Source: Proteobacteria bacterium SG_bin4
GTDB taxonomy: Bacteria; Pseudomonadota; Gammaproteobacteria; Burkholderiales; Nitrosomonadaceae
Direction of reading: 5' to 3'
Assembly (NCBI GenBank): GCA_002083395.1
Contig: LWDH01000053.1
Span: forward strand, 1-64,000
DNA: 64,000 nucleotides
How positions within the stretch are numbered: the first letter of the stretch is position 1; every line of letters begins with the position of its first letter. Below the pieces are notes generated by a model. That model was not told the origin of the DNA. It saw nothing but the letters and a program-made list of their open reading frames with translations, and did no database searches. A program made the position numbers and the translations under genes. Of the stretch, positions 15,253-23,383 are shown one piece after another.

Positions 15253-15500
15253 CGGCGGGCAGCCCAGCTCTGCGCGATGATCTCGTTCATGTCATCGATG
15301 CTGACCGCGGGTGTATCGGGTTTATGCAAGCAGGCAATAAAATCGTTCACATTACCCTCTTGAACATGGCTGCCGATGGTCAACGTGCCATCGGGCAATT
15401 TATGTACTTCCACTTGCTGGCCGGGCGCGACCCCGAGGTGCTTGAGTAAATCCTGCCGCAATGTGATCTGACCCTTTGCGGTTACTGTTAATGTTGGCAT
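15249..15500 (-). CDS. vapB: AbrB/MazE-type antitoxin (VapB)
   Basis: This is an 83-residue antitoxin. The N-terminal swapped-hairpin AbrB domain (TLTVTAKGQITLRQDLLKHLGVAPGQ) binds DNA, and the C-terminal tail (SIDDMNEIIAQSW) should wrap the VapC toxin encoded downstream. The pair most likely autorepresses its own promoter in the gap before 15500. It forms a complete toxin-antitoxin operon. Confidence 0.88.
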   Translation of the reverse strand: MPTLTVTAKGQITLRQDLLKHLGVAPGQQVEVHKLPDGTLTIGSHVQEGNVNDFIACLHKPDTPAVSIDDMNEIIAQSWAARR

Positions 15501-15589
15501 TAGAAACCTCTCCTGATCATGAAGTAAGGAAATTATGCCTTACCGATTCTGTAAATACAATGACGGATTTGGTGAATCTCAGAGGAAAA

Positions 15590-15621
15590 CCGGTGGATGA
15601 CGCTGCGCTTTTCGACCCTAC
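15590..15621. repeat. Half REP unit
   Basis: The stretch ccggtggatgacgctgcgct followed by ttcgaccctac matches the right half of the REP units at 12779-12886, 13465-13551 and 60684-60777. The left half is missing, so it is a decayed or incomplete copy. Confidence 0.6.
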
Positions 15622-15700
15622 TCGGTTGGGTTGTCGGCGTCATACGCGGCAGTGGTCATGGGTAGACTACTCCATCGCAGGACATCCAGAACAACTTCGA

Positions 15701-16426
15701 TCAGTGCTCAGAGGTTTCCTGTTGCTGGCCGCTGCCAAAATAGCGTTGTTTGATCCGCTCGACATATTGCACGAGATTTTGCTTGGCAAGGCCGTGTTCT
15801 TTCAGCGGCGATTCGATCGGGCAGCCGATGATGTTGATCAGCAATCCGAACGCCGAGGCATCGAGGGTGGCGGGTTTGCCGCCGAAGAAATAAGGCCGGT
15901 CGCCTAGCGCTACCGCCAATGCGTCGATATCTTGTTTGCCGAGCGCGAAAATTTCTTGCGGCTGGTGGCGGCCGGTGCCGTGTCCGTAAATTTGCCGCTG
16001 GATTTTCTTGCGCGTACGGCTGGCGACGATATCGCGAATGACCGGCGGTAATGATCCGAATATCGCTTGCTTGTTGATTTGCCAGTTTGCTTCAGTGTAT
16101 TGCCAGCGCGAATACAGCGCGGCCCAGAACAAATGTTCTTCCAATAAGCGCTGCAACGCGGTTGATGATGCCAGCTCGGCAGCGGTTAACTCCCGATCCA
16201 GATCGATGTAATGCGTTTTTAAATAGTCGACGATAAAGCGCGAATCCGCAATCGCGGCGCCATTGTCTTCGATATAAGGAAGCTTGCCTTTGGGTGCGCC
16301 GAGCGGCAGCGATGGCTTGAGTTCATAGGGGATGCCGGCCATGCGTAAGTAGGTTTCGACTTTGCAGCAAAACGGACTTAAATTCGGAATGCCCCAGGTG
16401 CGTCTGAATTGATAGAGTGTGAGCAT
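15701..16426 (-). CDS. Glutathione S-transferase family protein (metaxin/Fax-like)
   Basis: This is a 241-residue protein with a thioredoxin-like N-terminal half and an all-helical C-terminal half. The N-terminus (RRTWGIPNLSPFCCKVETYLRMAGIPYE) has SPFCC at the usual glutathione-activating position. DSRFIVDYLK fits the glutathione-contact ESxxI region. The C-terminal half ends in GDRPYFFGGKPATLDASAFG. These features match the Fax/metaxin branch rather than classical GSTs. The substrate is unknown. It is divergent from the HxlR regulator, which may control it. Confidence 0.8.
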   Translation of the reverse strand: MLTLYQFRRTWGIPNLSPFCCKVETYLRMAGIPYELKPSLPLGAPKGKLPYIEDNGAAIADSRFIVDYLKTHYIDLDRELTAAELASSTALQRLLEEHLFWAALYSRWQYTEANWQINKQAIFGSLPPVIRDIVASRTRKKIQRQIYGHGTGRHQPQEIFALGKQDIDALAVALGDRPYFFGGKPATLDASAFGLLINIIGCPIESPLKEHGLAKQNLVQYVERIKQRYFGSGQQQETSEH

Positions 16427-16450
16427 GCGTGCGATCCTCTTTAATAATTG

Positions 16451-16497
16451 CTTGTTTAGTGCAAGTGACTTTACCTTGTTTGCTTGCGAATTGCAAG
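16451..16497. promoter_or_regulatory. Palindromic operator candidates between GST and HxlR genes
   Basis: Two inverted repeats with CTTG/CAAG half-sites lie in the divergent promoter gap: CTTG-n7-CAAG at 16451-16465 and CTTGC-gaatt-GCAAG at 16483-16497. Their spacing suits a dimeric winged-helix regulator such as the adjacent HxlR protein. Confidence 0.5.
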
Positions 16498-16544
16498 TAA
16501 ATGATTTACAGTAAAGGCATTTACTTCATGCGTTGTACTGACCG

Positions 16545-16922
16545 ATGACCGACGAATTCGATAAATCAAATTTTGACCGATCCTGTTGCCCGATTGCTTG
16601 CGCGCTGGATCAGCTTGGGGATAAATGGACGCTGTTGATTATCCGCGATTTGTTGCTGGGTAAGAAACGTTACCAGGAGTTCCTGGCATCGCCCGAGCGC
16701 ATCGCGACCAATATTTTGGCTGACCGGCTAAAGAAATTGGAAGCGGATGGATTTGTGACGCAGCAGGTCTATCAGCAAAACCCGGTGCGCTACGAATACC
16801 AGCTGACGCAAAAAGGGGAAGATCTGTCGCCGGTGTTGCAGGCATTGGTGGCGTGGGGAAAAACCTATTACCCGGGCAGCAAGGTGTTTAGCCCGGTATC
16901 CGCTGCTGCCGCCACGAAGTAA
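16545..16922 (+). CDS. HxlR-family winged-helix transcriptional regulator
   Basis: This is a 125-residue HxlR protein: CCPIACALDQLGDKWTLLII at the start, the recognition region SPERIATNILADRLKKLE, and the wing VRYEYQLTQKGEDL. Members respond to electrophiles, redox signals or aromatic compounds, often through the N-terminal cysteines (here a CCPIAC cluster). It is divergently arranged with the GST-like gene across a gap with two palindromes, suggesting that it regulates that gene and itself. Confidence 0.9.
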   Translation: MTDEFDKSNFDRSCCPIACALDQLGDKWTLLIIRDLLLGKKRYQEFLASPERIATNILADRLKKLEADGFVTQQVYQQNPVRYEYQLTQKGEDLSPVLQALVAWGKTYYPGSKVFSPVSAAAATK

Positions 16923-17450
16923 CTAGGGAAACGCTGATCAAGTGAATTGCAGCGTTGCGCGGTACGCGATCTCTTGTCAATCGGATTGAGATATCCCGGT
17001 TACTGCGTTTTGTGCGCTTCGTCCCTCATTGCGTCCATCGAATTAATCAGTATCTCTCCATTATTCAGGAAACCGAAGGGAATCTTGTTACCTGTTTTTT
17101 GATCTGATTCGGTTCCGTTCCGTTTAACCTTCACCTGACTGGCCTGATTTTGCTGTTTTGATAGCACGGCCGTTTTTTCGCATTCACCGGGCTATCCAAA
17201 CACTTTCAGCATGTTTCAATTCTTTGGCATGAAAGTTTATTTATCGTTGCGTTGATTTATAAGGGAAAAATTAAACGGATGGAGATTATATAAGATTTTT
17301 CTTACATTTCTAATTGATACCTATCTTTGGAGAGTTTTGCCTATAAAAAATAAAATGACTATATGTTTATAAGAAACATAAATTTTTTATTATTAATTCC
17401 GCAAATAGCATGTAGGAAAAATGGAATAAATAAAATTAAAAAATCATTTT
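16923..17450. other. Long non-coding gap before the adhesin gene
   Basis: This is a 528-base gap. The first part has normal base composition and no gene. The part from about 17220 on is strongly AT-rich and presumably contains the promoter of the adhesin gene. No clear ribosome binding site precedes its ATG. I see no RNA gene or mobile element. Confidence 0.5.
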
Positions 17451-20400
17451 ATGAATTCAGAAGAAACACTTAGAGTCAATAAGATCATCCAGCAAGTAAA
17501 TATACTGGCTACTGGTGCGCCTGTGACTGCGCAATTCCGTGATGAATTGTTCAAGCTTTACATGACAACCGACAATTGGGAGAAGATTGCGGTTGTGATT
17601 GATAACTACATGAATGGTCAGCTATCCCTGGTTAATAATGGGATAAGCGGATTGGTGCAAATGGTTGCTTTTAATGGCTTTGGTTTGAAATTATCAGCGG
17701 TAGAAGCCGAGCTGATTACCAATCATCTGATAAATAATGGCATTGATACTTGGTCAAAATTATTTGAAATTGCCATTAATCAAACATCGGATGAGTTCAA
17801 GTTAATTCTGGATCATCGCGCTTCCCATGCGGAAATTTTCACGGAGGCGTTATCGAAATTTAATAAAGAGCATGGTTATTATCATTCTTACTCCATGAAT
17901 GCCGCCCGGGAGTGGTTGCAAGGAATTCATGTATTCGATGGTTCTGCTGTCGAGGCACAAGCGAGCGCTGCCCGGTTAATTAACAAAATGGATGATGGCA
18001 GCATTTCCGGAAGAGTGTTCAGTGGCAATATCAGCAATGCGACGGTATTTATGGATCGAAATGACAATAACGTCTTGGATTCTGATGAGATAAGCACGAT
18101 TACGGATAAAAACGGGGCGTTTATATTACCCGCAATTTTTTCAGAGGGTGCATACAAAGCTGTCGGCGGCATCGATCTGGAATCTGGAACCCCTTTTCCT
18201 TTTACGCTGACTTCACCGGAAGGTTCCGTGATGCTAACGCCATTGACAACATTGACTGCGCTCATGCTCCGCAATGGTTTGGCAGAGAATTTGGATAATG
18301 CGGAAGCACTGTTATTCAAATCTTTGGATATGGCGGCTGTAGACTTATCGGTCTACGATCATATAGCTTCCGCTTTACATGGCGACAATTTAATGCAGCA
18401 AATTGCCGCGATTAAAATGAAAGCGGCAATTACTCAAATAACCAATATCTTTAACGTTGCATTCTCGTTAACCAGTCATTTTTTGCCGACCGGGGACAGA
18501 GTTATAGAACAAATCATTCTGAATACACTGGTGAAACATCTCGTTGCCGCGGCTAATGCCGGGCAATCGCTCGATTTGAGCAATCAGAAAACAATAATAG
18601 CGATATTTAACGATATTGCACTTGCAACTGGAATTAAAACGCAAGGCAGCCCGTTACAGAAAATCGATCATTTTTCCCAGTCGAGTATTCAAGTTACCAA
18701 AATTTTGAATGAGGTCAATACGATCGTTGATCAATCCGTGCGTGTTTTTGAAAGCGGAGAAATCGATAATCCAGTATCGACTTTATCGGACATTGTGAAA
18801 TTAGGGATACTGATTGACACCAAGATTACATCAGCTATCGATGAAAAACTTCCAACTGGAGATTTAGAAGCGATTGTCAGCAAATTTACGGGAAATGGCT
18901 TGCTGCAACAGGTAGCCGTGGTTGAAGCTGGTTATTTTGACAATCATATCGCAGTGAATGCGGGTACTTTTTTAACAAATATTACGCCGTCTGCGCCGAT
19001 TGCCAGTGCAGCGAATGCCAATTCAGTACCAGCCATCAGTAATTTATCCGGTGACAATCTGAGTTATACCGAAGGTGACGGCGCTGTTGTGATTGAACAA
19101 AGCAACAATGCATCGGTGACGGATCCGGATAGCGCGGATTTCGCGACTGGCAGTTTGACGGTTTCGTTCCAGGCGGGCAGTGACAGCGCCGAGGATGTGA
19201 TTAGCATTGTCAATCAGGGCGTGGGAGTTGGTCAGATCGGGGTGACGGGCGGTAATGTGACTTATGGTGGAGTGCTGATTGGCACGGTGACGGGTGGCAG
19301 TGGCGGCAGCAATCTTGTTGTCGCACTCAACAGCAGCGCGACAGCGGCGGCCGTGACAGCATTGGTGAAGAATATTACCTACGAGAATACGGATACGGCG
19401 TCACCTACTACCGGGGTACGTACTATCCGCTATGTGCTAACCGACGGGGATGGCGGCACCAGCGCAAATTATGACGCGACTGTCACTGTGAGTGGTGCCA
19501 ACGATGTGCCCATTAACACGGTACCAGGCGCTCAAAGTGTGACTGAGGACACGCTTTTAACGCTCGGTGGAATTAGCATTGCCGATGCCGACGGGAATCT
19601 TTCGACGGTGCAACTGACGGTCAGTAACGGCACACTTAACGTCACTCTGGCTGGCTCAGCAACAATTGGGACGGGGGCCAATGGTTCTGCGTCATTGACC
19701 CTTAGCGGAAATCAAACGGACATCAACTCAACACTAGCGAGCTTAAGTTACCTTGGCGTATCCAATTTCTCCGGTTCCGATACGTTGACTGTGTCGAGTA
19801 CCGACAGTAATGGCGCGGTGGATGTTGATACAGTTGCCATTACTATCAATGCAGCCAATGACATTCCGGTCATCAGTAATTTATCCGGCGACAATCTGAG
19901 TTATACCGAAGGTGATGGCGCTGTTGTGATCGAACAAAGCAACAATGCATCGGTGACGGATCCGGATAGCGCAGATTTCGCGACCGGCAGCTTGACGGTT
20001 TCGTTCCAGGCGGGCAGTGACAGCGCCGAGGATGTAATTAGCATAGTCAATCAGGGCGTGGGAGTTGGTCAGATCGGGGTGACGGGCGGCAATGTGACTT
20101 ACGGCGGAACGCTGATTGGCACGGTGACGGGTGGCAGTGGCGGCAGCAATCTTGTTGTCGCACTCAACAGCAGCGCGACAGCGGCGGCCGTGACAGCATT
20201 GGTGAAGAATATTACCTACGAGAATACGGATACGGCGTCACCTACCACCGGCGTGCGGACAATCCGCTATGTACTGACTGACGGAGATGGCGGTACCAGC
20301 GCAAATTATGACGCGACTGTCACTGTGAGTGGGGTTGTTGATTACAACGAAACGGTTCTCGATCAATTTGGCAGTGCATCGTTTAGCAACAATAATGGCA

Positions 20401-21128
20401 CAGCAAATTGGAGTAGCTCCTGGCAGGAAACCGATAGCAACGGTGGGGGCGCTAGTGGCGGCCGTATCAGAATTGATGCAGGCCGCCTTGATATACGGGC
20501 GGATGCCGTGGCAGATAATATCTATCGCGAGGTAGATTTGAGCGGCGCTACTTCAGCCGCGCTTTCCTTTACTTATTCCAATTCCCTTGGAACCGGAGAT
20601 ACGATTGTTATAGAAGTTTCGAATAATGGCGGTGGAAGTTATTCAACTCTAACAGGTGGAACCTTCACGCAATCGTTGAATTCCGGCTCTGGCACATTCA
20701 ATTTCGATATCTCGTCTTATATTTCCGCAAATACCAGGATTAGATTCCGTGTAACAACTGAATCGGATAATGACCATTTGTATGTCGACAATGTGCAAGT
20801 CTCTTATACGGTGGCCAATCATGAACCGATTGTTACCAGCGCATCGACATTTAATGTTAATGAAAATCAAACAATTGTAACTTCAATAGCTGCGACTGAT
20901 GCTGATGGCGATACTTTGACGTATGGGATCAGTGGCGGCGATGCAGCGCTTTTTACGATTCATCCACTTAGTGGCCTTCTCAGCTTTAACTCTCCACCTG
21001 ATTTTGAAACGCCAGCTGATGGCAATGGAGATAATATCTATAACTTAACTGTGCAAGCGGATGATGGCCGGGGAGGTATTGACACCCAGATCGTGAGTGT
21101 TCAGGTCATAGATATTTTTGGTTTTTGA
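17451..21128 (+). CDS. Large cadherin/VCBS-type repeat adhesin
   Basis: This is a 1,225-residue protein. Residues 1-180 are helical and unidentified, resembling N-terminal regions of type I-secreted surface proteins. Residues about 184-260 hold an EF-hand-like stretch (DRNDNNVLDSDE). From about residue 525 come two nearly identical 154-residue modules (starting ISNLSGDNLSYTEGDG), separated by a cadherin-like module with AITINAAND. A jelly-roll-like domain (about 960-1120) and a final cadherin domain (ATDADGDTLTYGI...ADDGRGG) follow. Acidic DxDGD sites imply calcium binding. No Sec signal and no RTX nonapeptides are seen, and the chain stops right after the last domain. Either the type I secretion signal is cryptic or the C-terminus has been lost. 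A role in attachment or aggregation is inferred. Confidence 0.75.
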   Translation: MNSEETLRVNKIIQQVNILATGAPVTAQFRDELFKLYMTTDNWEKIAVVIDNYMNGQLSLVNNGISGLVQMVAFNGFGLKLSAVEAELITNHLINNGIDTWSKLFEIAINQTSDEFKLILDHRASHAEIFTEALSKFNKEHGYYHSYSMNAAREWLQGIHVFDGSAVEAQASAARLINKMDDGSISGRVFSGNISNATVFMDRNDNNVLDSDEISTITDKNGAFILPAIFSEGAYKAVGGIDLESGTPFPFTLTSPEGSVMLTPLTTLTALMLRNGLAENLDNAEALLFKSLDMAAVDLSVYDHIASALHGDNLMQQIAAIKMKAAITQITNIFNVAFSLTSHFLPTGDRVIEQIILNTLVKHLVAAANAGQSLDLSNQKTIIAIFNDIALATGIKTQGSPLQKIDHFSQSSIQVTKILNEVNTIVDQSVRVFESGEIDNPVSTLSDIVKLGILIDTKITSAIDEKLPTGDLEAIVSKFTGNGLLQQVAVVEAGYFDNHIAVNAGTFLTNITPSAPIASAANANSVPAISNLSGDNLSYTEGDGAVVIEQSNNASVTDPDSADFATGSLTVSFQAGSDSAEDVISIVNQGVGVGQIGVTGGNVTYGGVLIGTVTGGSGGSNLVVALNSSATAAAVTALVKNITYENTDTASPTTGVRTIRYVLTDGDGGTSANYDATVTVSGANDVPINTVPGAQSVTEDTLLTLGGISIADADGNLSTVQLTVSNGTLNVTLAGSATIGTGANGSASLTLSGNQTDINSTLASLSYLGVSNFSGSDTLTVSSTDSNGAVDVDTVAITINAANDIPVISNLSGDNLSYTEGDGAVVIEQSNNASVTDPDSADFATGSLTVSFQAGSDSAEDVISIVNQGVGVGQIGVTGGNVTYGGTLIGTVTGGSGGSNLVVALNSSATAAAVTALVKNITYENTDTASPTTGVRTIRYVLTDGDGGTSANYDATVTVSGVVDYNETVLDQFGSASFSNNNGTANWSSSWQETDSNGGGASGGRIRIDAGRLDIRADAVADNIYREVDLSGATSAALSFTYSNSLGTGDTIVIEVSNNGGGSYSTLTGGTFTQSLNSGSGTFNFDISSYISANTRIRFRVTTESDNDHLYVDNVQVSYTVANHEPIVTSASTFNVNENQTIVTSIAATDADGDTLTYGISGGDAALFTIHPLSGLLSFNSPPDFETPADGNGDNIYNLTVQADDGRGGIDTQIVSVQVIDIFGF
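19034..19495 (+). repeat. Internal direct repeat, copy 1 (462 bases)
   Basis: This is one 154-codon module of the adhesin, repeated 837 bases later with only scattered, mostly silent differences. That implies recent duplication or gene conversion. Confidence 0.9.
19871..20332 (+). repeat. Internal direct repeat, copy 2 (462 bases)
   Basis: This is the second copy of the module at 19034-19495, in the same frame and the same length. The near-identity allows recombination that would delete or add one module plus the 375-base cadherin-like spacer. Confidence 0.9.
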
Positions 21129-21145
21129 TTATACCGCTGTTAATC

Positions 21146-21171
21146 ATTCCCTGTCGCAAGCAACAGGGAAT
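21146..21171. terminator. Bidirectional terminator-like hairpin
   Basis: A nine-pair stem (attccctgt/acagggaat) with an eight-base loop lies between the convergent adhesin and Rh-channel genes. T-rich tracts are weak on both sides, so efficiency is uncertain. Confidence 0.5.
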
Positions 21172-21192
21172 TTAGTGGTATTGCGTGTAAAG

Positions 21193-22563
21193 CTATGATT
21201 GAGGATTATCGTCAGCGCGATGGCTTTGCGCCGCGGCTGCATGACTTTCTAAAATCATGATGCGGGATTCCAGCCGCGCAATCAGCGCTCTTGTGTCCGG
21301 CGATTCAACCGGAGCTTGCGGTTTCGGCGCGGAAACGCGTGTTTCCAGACTCTCCACGCGGGTTTGCAATTGCTGCGGCAGATCTTCGGCTTCGGGGCCT
21401 TCAAGATGCGTGAACTCCACGCTGTCTTCATACGGCTCGCGTGTGGTGCCTGTCGCTTTAATGATAACGCCCGCCAGCAGGCCGCCGGTAATGGCGATGA
21501 ACAGGGTGATTACGATACCGTTGAATTGCGCGATGGCGATGTCCGGCACAATCAAAAATGCGCTCATGCCGCCCAGCAGGCCTGGCATGCCGTGCAAATT
21601 ATGCACGCCGCAAGTATCGACGAGCTTGAACCGGGATTCCAGCACGGGTTGCAGGAAGACATAACCGAGCACGGAGACAGCGCCCGCCAGTAAACCGATA
21701 CCGAAAGCGCCGCCAGGGGAAACCACATCGCATACCGAACCGATGGCGACACCGCCGGCCAACGCGGCATTCGCCATATCGACCATGGATGTTTTGCCGT
21801 CGTGCAGCTTGGAGCTTAGGAAATAGGTGGCAATGGTTGCGCCGGAAAGAGCCAGCAAGGTATTGGCAACGGTTTGCGGCATATTTTCCAGGGGCACCAA
21901 GGCGGTAGCAAAACTCGGCCAGAATAGCCACAGCACCATGGAACCGAGCATCGCGAAGCGATCGGAGGTGTGATCCGATTCAATCGGCTTGGTGCGTTGA
22001 TAAGCGGTGGTCAGTACGATCGACATGCTGAGTCCGAAATACGCGCCGAATGCATGGATGACAATCGATCCCGCGGAGTCCTGGAATCCGGTGGTGTATC
22101 CGATGGCGTCATCGAGCACCAGCCATTCGTTCAATAAATAGAGCGGCACCACCAGGAGCGCCAGCAGGGCATATTGAAAAACGCGTAAACGTCCGAGTAC
22201 CGCGCCCATCGCAATCAATGCGGTGGCAACGGACAGTTCCGCATAAAGTAAGGCATCGAGAGTATGGGGAGACAATTGGTGCCCGAAAATGCCATTGGCG
22301 CGAAGCAGGATATAAAGCGGCAGACCCACAGCGACAACCAGATAGGTCCCGGTGACGGCGCCAAATCCGTAGCGGCGGACGAATACCATTAAGAAGCCGA
22401 AACCGATCAATAGCATGGCGAGAATATGAATGATGTAGTTATATTGCGCGACGACGCGAGCTTCGCTCAAAGCCGCAGGGGCTTCGGCGCTTACCCAACT
22501 GCTAAAACCCAGGAGAAACAGACTGACTGCGCATTGCAGTGTCAAGCAAAAACGTTTATTCAT
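21193..22563 (-). CDS. rh50: Rh-type ammonium/ammonia channel
   Basis: This is a 456-residue membrane channel of the Rh (Rhesus) branch of the Amt/Rh family, with a cleavable signal peptide (SLFLLGFSSWVSA) and about eleven membrane helices. Rh rather than AmtB identity is shown by GSIVIHAFGAYFGLSMS (first pore histidine), LFWPSFATAL and TCGVHNLHGMPGLLGG (second pore histidine). Rh50 proteins occur in Nitrosomonas and conduct ammonia, the energy substrate of these bacteria. The C-terminal 60 residues form an unusual coiled-coil-like tail (VESLETRV, LIARLESRI). The ATG at 22563 is preferred because AAGGAA lies seven bases upstream and a signal peptide follows. A longer frame adds 26 basic residues without support. 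Confidence 0.9.
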   Translation of the reverse strand: MNKRFCLTLQCAVSLFLLGFSSWVSAEAPAALSEARVVAQYNYIIHILAMLLIGFGFLMVFVRRYGFGAVTGTYLVVAVGLPLYILLRANGIFGHQLSPHTLDALLYAELSVATALIAMGAVLGRLRVFQYALLALLVVPLYLLNEWLVLDDAIGYTTGFQDSAGSIVIHAFGAYFGLSMSIVLTTAYQRTKPIESDHTSDRFAMLGSMVLWLFWPSFATALVPLENMPQTVANTLLALSGATIATYFLSSKLHDGKTSMVDMANAALAGGVAIGSVCDVVSPGGAFGIGLLAGAVSVLGYVFLQPVLESRFKLVDTCGVHNLHGMPGLLGGMSAFLIVPDIAIAQFNGIVITLFIAITGGLLAGVIIKATGTTREPYEDSVEFTHLEGPEAEDLPQQLQTRVESLETRVSAPKPQAPVESPDTRALIARLESRIMILESHAAAAQSHRADDNPQS

Positions 22564-22867
22564 GTTATGTTTCCTTAAGTTAATAATGATTCGGGTTAAT
22601 TTATGACGAGTTCTGCTGGCAGAGGGAATCCGATGAAGCAATTACCCCTACCCGGAGTGTGAGCTTTAATTCCCTTAAATACAATAGGGAAATTTCAATC
22701 GGTGATGATAGAAAACTATTTGAAGAACGCTGAATAATCGCGTGTATAAACGATTTGCTGCGTCGGGTGAGTTTTGAAGAAACGGAGACCGGATTAGAAA
22801 AATTTCGAAATAGTGTTACGCGCGCTATCGTGCGATTCCGGCTTCTTTGGTTGTTCTTTTAGTTTCT
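22564..22867. other. Intergenic region upstream of the Rh channel gene
   Basis: This is a 304-base gap carrying the Rh promoter on the minus strand. An inverted repeat TTCCCT-n10-AGGGAA (22670-22691) lies about 110 bases upstream of the start and could be an operator. No gene or RNA was recognised in the rest. Confidence 0.4.
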
Positions 22868-23383
22868 TTAACGATAGATACTGCGATGCACGCCTGCCTT
22901 GAGTGCTTGAATAGCCTCTTCGGTGCTGCCAGGTGCTTGCCGGAATGGGCAGAAGATGCTTCTGGAGAGTTCGCGTTGCGCATAGAATTGCCTGACCAGG
23001 TCGATCCGCTGCCATTCCGCGACCCGGGGTTGCGCCCAGGTTTTGTCGTTCCTGCCAAGCGCATATAATTTTCTTTCATTGGTGGCGCAACGGATACCTT
23101 CAAAGCTGACATTGCTTGCGCCGGCGGATGATTTGATTACAAGTGCAAACCGTACCACGCCGTCCTCGCCGATTTTGATCGATGTGGCATCGACGAAATA
23201 ACGGTTGCTGGTAGCCTCCCCGGCATTAAATTCGAGCAGATTGTTTTCTTCGGGGTAAGGCGGTAATTGCGCTGCTTGTTCAACCCACGGCTTGTCGCTT
23301 TCGAATTCGTCTTTAAAAGGAGGCTTGGCGCAGGACGATAGCGCCAAAATACAAATGATGGCAATGAGAATGATCGATTTCAT
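22868..23383 (-). CDS. CNP1-like family lipoprotein
   Basis: This is a 171-residue protein with a lipoprotein signal (LALSSC, lipid-attached cysteine near residue 18) and the conserved body of the CNP1-like family (KPWVEQAAQLPPYPEENNLLEF, FALVIKSSAGASNVSFEGIRC, EWQRIDLVRQFYA). The function of the family is unknown. It is confined largely to betaproteobacteria. The start overlaps the stop of the upstream Fe-S/DUF3501 gene by four bases (ATGA), so they are co-translated. Confidence 0.8.
   Translation of the reverse strand: MKSIILIAIICILALSSCAKPPFKDEFESDKPWVEQAAQLPPYPEENNLLEFNAGEATSNRYFVDATSIKIGEDGVVRFALVIKSSAGASNVSFEGIRCATNERKLYALGRNDKTWAQPRVAEWQRIDLVRQFYAQRELSRSIFCPFRQAPGSTEEAIQALKAGVHRSIYR

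Noticed and set aside
12743..15700. A DGR reverse transcriptase or Avd gene near the repeats
   Set aside because: No frame of the needed size with reverse-transcriptase motifs (such as YxDD) is present. All frames here are accounted for by RAYT, FGE and VapBC genes.
21193..22563. AmtB-type ammonium transporter with GlnK partner
   Set aside because: The pore motifs are of Rh type and no glnK gene is adjacent.
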